Translations under genes and position numbers: made by a program | The notes under the pieces: model-generated | The model's input: only the letters and a program-made list of their open reading frames with translations | Told to the model about the DNA's origin: nothing | Databases searched by the model: none | Shown: piece after piece, positions 5,825 to 9,781 of the stretch | Layout: each line of letters begins with the position of its first letter | Numbering within the stretch: the stretch's first letter is position 1 | Source: JBAWYM01 sp037143575 | Lineage (GTDB): Bacteria; Patescibacteriota; Gracilibacteria; Peribacterales; Peribacteraceae | Direction: 5' to 3' | Length of the DNA stretch: 9,781 nt | NCBI GenBank assembly: GCA_037143575.1 | Contig: JBAWYM010000056.1 | Coordinates: 1 to 9,781 of the forward strand

Positions 5825-6783
5825 GCCTTGGGAAGAGAAGAATCAGGAGGATCTCCGAAGTTGATGCGTTCCTTCTCCACGACGAGAGGACGGTGGAGAA
5901 TCTGCGTATGCATGGCAGCGATGTATTCCCCGATGAGTCCGATGAAGAACATCTGCACCGAGAGGAAGAGGAACGCTCCCACGAGAATCGGCGCAATCCC
6001 CGCGGAGAAGGTATTCCAGAGCACGAGCTTGGCAATGAAATATCCGATGGCCACAATCACTCCCATCAGGGAAAACAGAAATCCCAGCATTGTCGCAATG
6101 CGCAGCGGAACCTTGGAATGACTGGTGATGCCGAGCATCGCGGTATCGTAAAGGGAGTAGAAGTTATTCTTCGAGATGCCGCGTTTCCGGGCGGGCTGAA
6201 CGTAGGAAACCAGGGAGGGCTTGGGCCCGATTTCCAGGACAAGCCCCCGGAGGTACGGGAAGGGATCTTTGATCGTCCGCAGGACTTCAATGATGGAATG
6301 ATCGTAGAGACCGAAACCGGTGAAATTCTTCACCAGAGGAGTTTCCGAGAGGCTGGAAATCAGGAAGTAGTAGAGCTTGCGAATGGCGAAGAGTAGTGCC
6401 GACTCTCCGCTCGCAGCTTTTACGCCGAAGACCAGTTTCTCCCCCTGTTCCCATCGTTCCACGAAGGTCCGTATGAGGGATGGTGGATCCTGGAGATCTC
6501 CGGCGAGCAGAATCGCGGCATCGCCCGTAGTCTGCAATAAGCCGTAATAGGGTGAGCGGATGTGACCGAAGTTCCGCGCATTCACGATGATCTTCACGCG
6601 GGGGTCTACGAGAGCGATACCGCGGAGAATCGCGAGAGTCCCATCCGTCGACGCATTGTCGATGAAGATATGCTCGAAGCGATACGCGGGAAGACTGTCG
6701 AATACCGCTTTTGTCTGGAGGTAGAGCTCCTGGACATTGTTCTCTTCGTTGTACGTGGGAGTGACCACACTGACGGTGCGCAT
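5821..6783 (-). CDS. Polyprenyl-phosphate glycosyltransferase, GT2 family (GtrB/ArnC/dolichol-phosphate mannosyltransferase type)
   Basis: This 320-residue protein has the GT-A fold sequence pattern: SVVTPTYNEENNV (5-17) at the nucleotide-binding start, FIDNASTDGT (40-49), and DLQDPP (96-101), whose two aspartates are the DxD-like metal site of GtrB-type enzymes. Two membrane segments follow near 232-256 and 264-291, as in GtrB and ArnC, anchoring it to the inner face of the membrane. The family transfers a sugar from a nucleotide donor to undecaprenyl phosphate, usually for later transfer outside by a GT-C enzyme, none of which is in this window. I chose the Met at 6783 because it begins the conserved strand directly. 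ATGs at 6804 and 6822 are in frame, but the latter lies inside a dispersed repeat. The stop overlaps the next gene by ATGA. The donor may be a CDP sugar made by its neighbours, but this is inferred. Confidence 0.92.
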   Translation of the reverse strand: MRTVSVVTPTYNEENNVQELYLQTKAVFDSLPAYRFEHIFIDNASTDGTLAILRGIALVDPRVKIIVNARNFGHIRSPYYGLLQTTGDAAILLAGDLQDPPSLIRTFVERWEQGEKLVFGVKAASGESALLFAIRKLYYFLISSLSETPLVKNFTGFGLYDHSIIEVLRTIKDPFPYLRGLVLEIGPKPSLVSYVQPARKRGISKNNFYSLYDTAMLGITSHSKVPLRIATMLGFLFSLMGVIVAIGYFIAKLVLWNTFSAGIAPILVGAFLFLSVQMFFIGLIGEYIAAMHTQILHRPLVVEKERINFGDPPDSSLPKA

Positions 6784-6811
6784 AGTTATGAAGGGAATAC
6801 TCATGAGGAGA

Positions 6812-6849
6812 AAATTTGTCATCCTGAGTTCGTCGAAGGGGACAAATTT
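6812..6849. repeat. Dispersed palindromic repeat, ATCCTGAG...TCGAAGG type
   Basis: AAATTTGTC (6812-6820) and GACAAATTT (6841-6849) are perfect 9-base inverted arms around a core of the type ATCCTGAGTTCGTCGAAGG. I recognise this core as a widespread intergenic repeat in environmental bacterial genomes, often mistranslated as HPE-x-VEG. Additional inner pairing is possible (CCT with AGG, TTCG with CGAA). It lies between the second SDR gene and the glycosyltransferase, and the most upstream in-frame ATG of the glycosyltransferase falls within it. Confidence 0.7.
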
Positions 6850-6860
6850 GCATTGCTCAT

Positions 6861-6897
6861 TGATTGTTATGGTTCGACGGACTCACCATGACAATCA
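6861..6897. repeat. Dispersed palindromic repeat, ATGGTTCGAC...CTCACCAT type, forming a long hairpin
   Basis: The arms 6861-6873 (TGATTGTTATGGT) and 6885-6897 (ACCATGACAATCA) are inverted repeats over 13 positions with one T/G mismatch, around an 11-base loop. The core belongs to a second widespread repeat type (ATGGTTCGACnnnCTCACCATGAC) related to the one beside it. The minus-strand copy overlaps the end of the SDR gene: it encodes its last residues (CHGESVEP) and the TAA stop. It may slow or end transcription or protect the upstream mRNA, but there is no T-tract. Confidence 0.75.
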
Positions 6898-7913
6898 TCG
6901 TACCACGAGATGGTGGAACGGATGGATTCTGCGAGGGAAAAATGTTCTCGCAGCTGTAGTTCGGTACGGGCACGATGCGTCGAAGGCACATAACGCTCAG
7001 GGGGAACATCCTGCTTAGGAGCGCCTAGAACTTCGATTTCTGGCAACGGAGAGAATGCGGATGCGACGGCGCGAGCGGTATCGTGAATACTGATCGCCTG
7101 CTCGGATCCGACGTTGTACGCGCGGCACGGTTGTCCCCTACAGAGGATATGGAGTAGCCAGATGACGAGATCAGCGGCGTACAGGTACGAACGATACGGT
7201 GTCCCGTCCCCCTGAATTTGGAGAGTTCTCCCGGCAAGTCCGTCGCGGATAAAATTGCCGATGGCATACTGCGCATCGAGGGGAAGATGCGGACCTACGA
7301 GCGCGAAACTTCTTGCAATCGTCCGTTGCTGGCTTCCGGGATTCTCCTGCCACAGCCTCTCCGCTTCACGCTTGCCTTCAGCGTAAGCGGAATACGCCGC
7401 AAGCGGCTTTTGGACGGCACTTTCATCCTCCGGCATGAGTGCACACGCCGACGGCTGAGGCCCGTACACAGCACCGGAACTGATGAGGAGCAATTTCGCA
7501 GCCCCGCACTGTCGTCCGAACTCCAGAACATGCCGGGCTCCCCGCGCAAAAACCTCATACTGTTTCTGCTCCTGCTCCTTCGTCGCACGGGTTTGCCCTG
7601 CCGCGTGGATGACGTGCGTAAACTCTCCTACAGGAAATGAGAATGATCGCACATCGCCCTCTTCGAGATAGATCGATGGATGCGACAGGAGATGGGGTGC
7701 CTTCGCAGCAAAGCTCTTGGAATCCCGCGTCAACGCATGGATGTGCATCCCCAGGTTGAGCCGATCACAGGCGTAGGTGAAAGATTCCAGCAGCCACATC
7801 CCGAAGAATCCGGTAGCCCCGGTGATCAGAATATGGCGATTGCGAAACTCCTCCCACAGATCCTGCGTCGACTGGAATACCAGCTCGAGATCGGCTTTGG
7901 GGAGTGGCTTCAT
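6867..7913 (-). CDS. NAD-dependent epimerase/dehydratase (extended SDR), probable nucleotide-sugar C4 reductase or epimerase
   Basis: The 348-residue protein has an extended SDR fold. The NAD(P)-binding GATGFFG is at residues 32-38, the catalytic serine lies in ISSGAVYG (Ser146), and the Tyr-x-x-x-Lys pair is Tyr177 and Lys181 in YAEGK. A 25-residue lead precedes the first beta strand, a layout I have seen for dTDP/UDP-sugar SDRs in polysaccharide loci. Its place after the cytidylyltransferase and the 4,6-dehydratase suggests that it acts on the CDP-4-keto-6-deoxy sugar or its product. The exact reaction (reduction, epimerisation, second dehydration) cannot be read from sequence. The start at 7913 makes a 4-base ATGA overlap with the gene before; an in-frame ATG at 7985 would need a 76-base overlap and is rejected. 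The C-terminal eight residues come from a dispersed repeat, so the original end of the gene may have been altered. Confidence 0.85.
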   Translation of the reverse strand: MKPLPKADLELVFQSTQDLWEEFRNRHILITGATGFFGMWLLESFTYACDRLNLGMHIHALTRDSKSFAAKAPHLLSHPSIYLEEGDVRSFSFPVGEFTHVIHAAGQTRATKEQEQKQYEVFARGARHVLEFGRQCGAAKLLLISSGAVYGPQPSACALMPEDESAVQKPLAAYSAYAEGKREAERLWQENPGSQQRTIARSFALVGPHLPLDAQYAIGNFIRDGLAGRTLQIQGDGTPYRSYLYAADLVIWLLHILCRGQPCRAYNVGSEQAISIHDTARAVASAFSPLPEIEVLGAPKQDVPPERYVPSTHRARTELQLREHFSLAESIRSTISWYDDCHGESVEP

Positions 7914-8896
7914 TGGTCGAAGAACTGACGGTACCAGTCGATGGTCTTCTGTAGTCCTGTATCCAGATCGAAGAGCGGCTTCCACCCAAGCACGTTGCGC
8001 GCCTTCGCGGCACTCAGATACTGATGACGGATCTCGTTGGTCGCTTCATTTAGGATTTTTGGCTTCAAGTCACTCTCCATGAGAGACAGAATCTTCATCG
8101 TGAGATCGACAACCGTCATCTGGATTTCGTTACTGAAGTTGAAGGACTGACCGCGCAGCTCAGGTTGCTCCGCCAATTTCTCCGCGAGCAGCATGTACGC
8201 CGCCGCACCGTCTTCCACATAGAAGTAATCACGGATGTTCTTCCCGTCGGAACGAATCACCGGAGGAACCCCGCGAATAACGGAACGAATCGTCCCGGGA
8301 ACGATGCGGTTCCAGTTGGCATCCCCGGGGCCGTAGAAGTTGCCGCAGCGCGTGATCACCGCGGAAAGCCCGTACGTCTCCGCATAGGTCGTGGTGATGA
8401 GATCGGCGCAGGACTTGCTCACGTCGTAGGGATGGCGTCCCTGCAGAGGCGTCTCCTCCGTATACGGGAGAATCTCCTGATCGCCGTAGGCTTTGTCGGA
8501 TGATGCGACAACGATCTGCTTCACCGCAGGACTGCGGCGGCAGGCTTCCAGGAGCGTCCACGTCCCGCGGATATTGGATTCGAAGGTGGAGACGGGATTG
8601 CGATTGGCGATCCCCACGATGGTCTGCGCGGCGAGGTGGATGACGGTATCGATCTCGTACTCACCGAGGACCCGCTCGAGAAAAGCCTGATCGCACACAT
8701 CTCCGCGCACCACAATGGCTCGGTCATTCAAGGGAGAATGCAGGACATCGGATTGCGGTACCCAGTCCCGCACGGGACACACCACCTGTGCACCGGCATC
8801 GAGAAGCTTCGCAACGAGATGCGTCCCCACCAACCCCGACGCTCCGGTGACACAGACCGGACGGTCACGCCAGAAAGAGACAATGTTCTTCCTCAT
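7910..8896 (-). CDS. rfbG: CDP-glucose 4,6-dehydratase-like SDR
   Basis: The 328-residue extended SDR carries the NAD-binding TGASGLVG (17-24), a catalytic SSDKAYG stretch (Ser133, Asp134, Lys135) and the Tyr157-x-x-x-Lys161 pair in YDVSK. The SSDK pattern with acidic and basic residues following Ser is characteristic of nucleotide-sugar 4,6-dehydratases, where these residues drive elimination of water. CDP-glucose is inferred as substrate because the upstream gene, overlapping by ATGA (8893-8896), encodes glucose-1-phosphate cytidylyltransferase; the sequence alone would also fit a GDP-mannose 4,6-dehydratase-like enzyme. The product would be CDP-4-keto-6-deoxyglucose. No RfbH-type C3 dehydratase is in the window, so a 3,6-dideoxy sugar is not indicated from what can be seen. 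The stop overlaps the next SDR by four bases. Confidence 0.88.
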   Translation of the reverse strand: MRKNIVSFWRDRPVCVTGASGLVGTHLVAKLLDAGAQVVCPVRDWVPQSDVLHSPLNDRAIVVRGDVCDQAFLERVLGEYEIDTVIHLAAQTIVGIANRNPVSTFESNIRGTWTLLEACRRSPAVKQIVVASSDKAYGDQEILPYTEETPLQGRHPYDVSKSCADLITTTYAETYGLSAVITRCGNFYGPGDANWNRIVPGTIRSVIRGVPPVIRSDGKNIRDYFYVEDGAAAYMLLAEKLAEQPELRGQSFNFSNEIQMTVVDLTMKILSLMESDLKPKILNEATNEIRHQYLSAAKARNVLGWKPLFDLDTGLQKTIDWYRQFFDQ

Positions 8897-9705
8897 ACGT
8901 CAGGAGAAGATGACGAATCGTTCTCCTTCTGCCACACCGCCCAGGGAGCATTCCCCTTCTTCCACATCTCATTCAAATGAAGGTATTCGCGATGCGTATC
9001 CATCGCGTAGAAAAAGCCCTCATGCCGGTACGCCATCAGCTCACCATCCTTCGCAAGCTGACGCAGAGGTTCCTGCTCGAGAATGCAGCCGCTGTCGGTA
9101 TCGAGATACTCGAGCGCTCCTCTCTGGAAAACGAAAAACCCCGCACTCGCCCATCCGTCGGTCTGCGGCTTTTCGGCGAAGGATAGGACCCGCCCGCCCT
9201 CCTGGAATTCGATGAGACCGTAGCGGGACTGCGGACGGACCGTCGTGACCGTGGCGAGCTTGCCGTGAGATCGGTGGAAAGCGAGGAGATCTCTGATATT
9301 CACATCGCTCACACCATCGCCATACGTCACGAGAAAGGTCTCGTCCGTGAGATGGCGAGCAACCCTCTTGATGCGCGCTCCGGTGAAGGCGTCGAGCCCG
9401 GTATCCGCAAGCGTCACCCGGAAGTCCTGCTCCGTGTGAGCACCGTGGTAGGCGAACGACGGACGGGAGCCGAGCTGGATCGTAAAGTCGTTGTTCGCAG
9501 CTTCGTAATTGAGAAAGTACTCCTTGATCATCTGCCCTTTGTACCCCAAACACAGCACGAAATCCTTGAGCCCGTAGTGCGCGTAGAGTTTCATGATGTG
9601 CCAGAGGATCGGCCGATCCCCCACCTCCACGAGAGGCTTGGGTTTGAACTCGCTCTCCTCACGCAAGCGCGTGCCTTGTCCGCCGCAGAGGATGACGACT
9701 TTCAT
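8893..9705 (-). CDS. rfbF: Glucose-1-phosphate cytidylyltransferase
   Basis: RfbF joins CTP and glucose 1-phosphate to give CDP-glucose and pyrophosphate, the first step to CDP-6-deoxy sugars. The 270-residue protein has the family pattern throughout: GGQGTRL (8-14) for nucleotide binding, KPKPLVEVG (21-29) with the catalytic lysine region, ILWHIMKLYAHYG (33-45), LGYKGQMIKEYF (53-64), YGDGVSD (128-134) with the metal-binding aspartate, FAEKPQTDGW and the C-terminal FFYAMDTHREYLHL. The family is usually about 257 residues. The small extra is a Ser/Asp-rich C-terminal tail (NDSSSSPDV) running into the overlap with rfbG. This is the first gene of the visible operon and the only one with a good Shine-Dalgarno site. 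Confidence 0.95.
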   Translation of the reverse strand: MKVVILCGGQGTRLREESEFKPKPLVEVGDRPILWHIMKLYAHYGLKDFVLCLGYKGQMIKEYFLNYEAANNDFTIQLGSRPSFAYHGAHTEQDFRVTLADTGLDAFTGARIKRVARHLTDETFLVTYGDGVSDVNIRDLLAFHRSHGKLATVTTVRPQSRYGLIEFQEGGRVLSFAEKPQTDGWASAGFFVFQRGALEYLDTDSGCILEQEPLRQLAKDGELMAYRHEGFFYAMDTHREYLHLNEMWKKGNAPWAVWQKENDSSSSPDV

Positions 9706-9711
9706 GAGAAC

Positions 9712-9718
9712 ATCACCT
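9712..9718 (-). promoter_or_regulatory. rfbF: Shine-Dalgarno site of rfbF
   Basis: The minus strand reads AGGTGAT six bases before the rfbF ATG, a 7-base match to the complement of the 16S rRNA 3' end. It settles the start at 9705. Most other genes in the window lack such a site; the following SDR genes are coupled by overlaps instead. A short perfect inverted repeat, CTGAT-GGG-ATCAG (9727-9739), lies just upstream and could be an operator or the end of an upstream transcript. The rest of the flank to 9781 holds nothing I can name. Confidence 0.7.
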
Positions 9719-9781
9719 TAATCGCCCTGATGGGATCAGTCAATCATCTTGAGCGCGATATTGGCTAGAGAGAGGCGTAAA

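Noticed and set aside
6784..6822. N-terminal extension of the glycosyltransferase to the ATGs at 6804 or 6822
   Set aside because: The 6822 ATG is part of a dispersed repeat, neither has a Shine-Dalgarno site, and the family begins directly at the conserved SVVTPTYNE strand reached from 6783.
9715..9743. TTGACT, 17 bases, TAAGGT on the minus strand as promoter of rfbF
   Set aside because: The -10 match is poor and overlaps the Shine-Dalgarno site, which would then lie upstream of the transcript start. The real promoter is probably further upstream, outside the window.
9736..9781. C-terminal end of an upstream operon gene on the minus strand
   Set aside because: Two reading frames stay open to stops at 9740 and 9736 (for example LRLSLANIALKMID), but the stretch is too short to decide whether either is coding.

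Overview
The window looks like compact bacterial DNA with the standard stop usage. UGA ends most genes here, which argues against the lineages that read UGA as glycine. Coding density is high, by-eye base composition is moderately GC-rich, and Shine-Dalgarno sites are weak or absent before most genes. One gene encodes a small membrane-anchored protein ending in a 'sunset'-like domain of a kind I associate with Patescibacteria (CPR). Together with the mixed content (purine synthesis, toxin-antitoxin pair, sugar-nucleotide operon, dispersed palindromes) this makes a Patescibacteria/Peregrinibacteria-type genome my tentative guess. It is an inference, not a demonstration.

Left part (1-3054). A stand-alone GGQ-domain release-factor-like protein (33-452, +) faces a full-length purC (705-1673, -). 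Upstream of purC lies a YafQ/DinJ-type toxin-antitoxin pair on the minus strand (toxin 1829-2128, antitoxin 2085-2393). It has a near-consensus promoter placed so close to the antitoxin ATG that the mRNA is predicted to be leaderless. Divergent from it, across a small block of inverted and direct repeats (2446-2523), lies a membrane-anchored protein with a cysteine-less sunset-like C-terminus (2593-3054, +).

Right part (3085-9705). Seven minus-strand genes form one tightly packed operon. In transcription order they are glucose-1-phosphate cytidylyltransferase (rfbF), a CDP-glucose 4,6-dehydratase-like SDR (rfbG), a second SDR epimerase/reductase, a polyprenyl-phosphate glycosyltransferase with two C-terminal membrane segments (GtrB/ArnC type), the N- and C-terminal halves of a split transketolase, and a class I SAM methyltransferase with a four-cysteine N-terminal zinc-binding pattern. 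Three of the junctions are 4-base ATGA overlaps.

RfbF and RfbG should make CDP-glucose and CDP-4-keto-6-deoxyglucose. The second SDR, the transketolase pair and the methyltransferase are candidates for tailoring that keto sugar, and the glycosyltransferase could load a sugar onto a lipid carrier for surface glycan. No RfbH-type C3 dehydratase is in the window. The most interesting idea is that the split transketolase adds a two-carbon branch to the 4-keto sugar. The main non-coding feature is a pair of dispersed-repeat hairpins (6812-6897) at the SDR/glycosyltransferase junction, one of which supplies the last codons and stop of the SDR.
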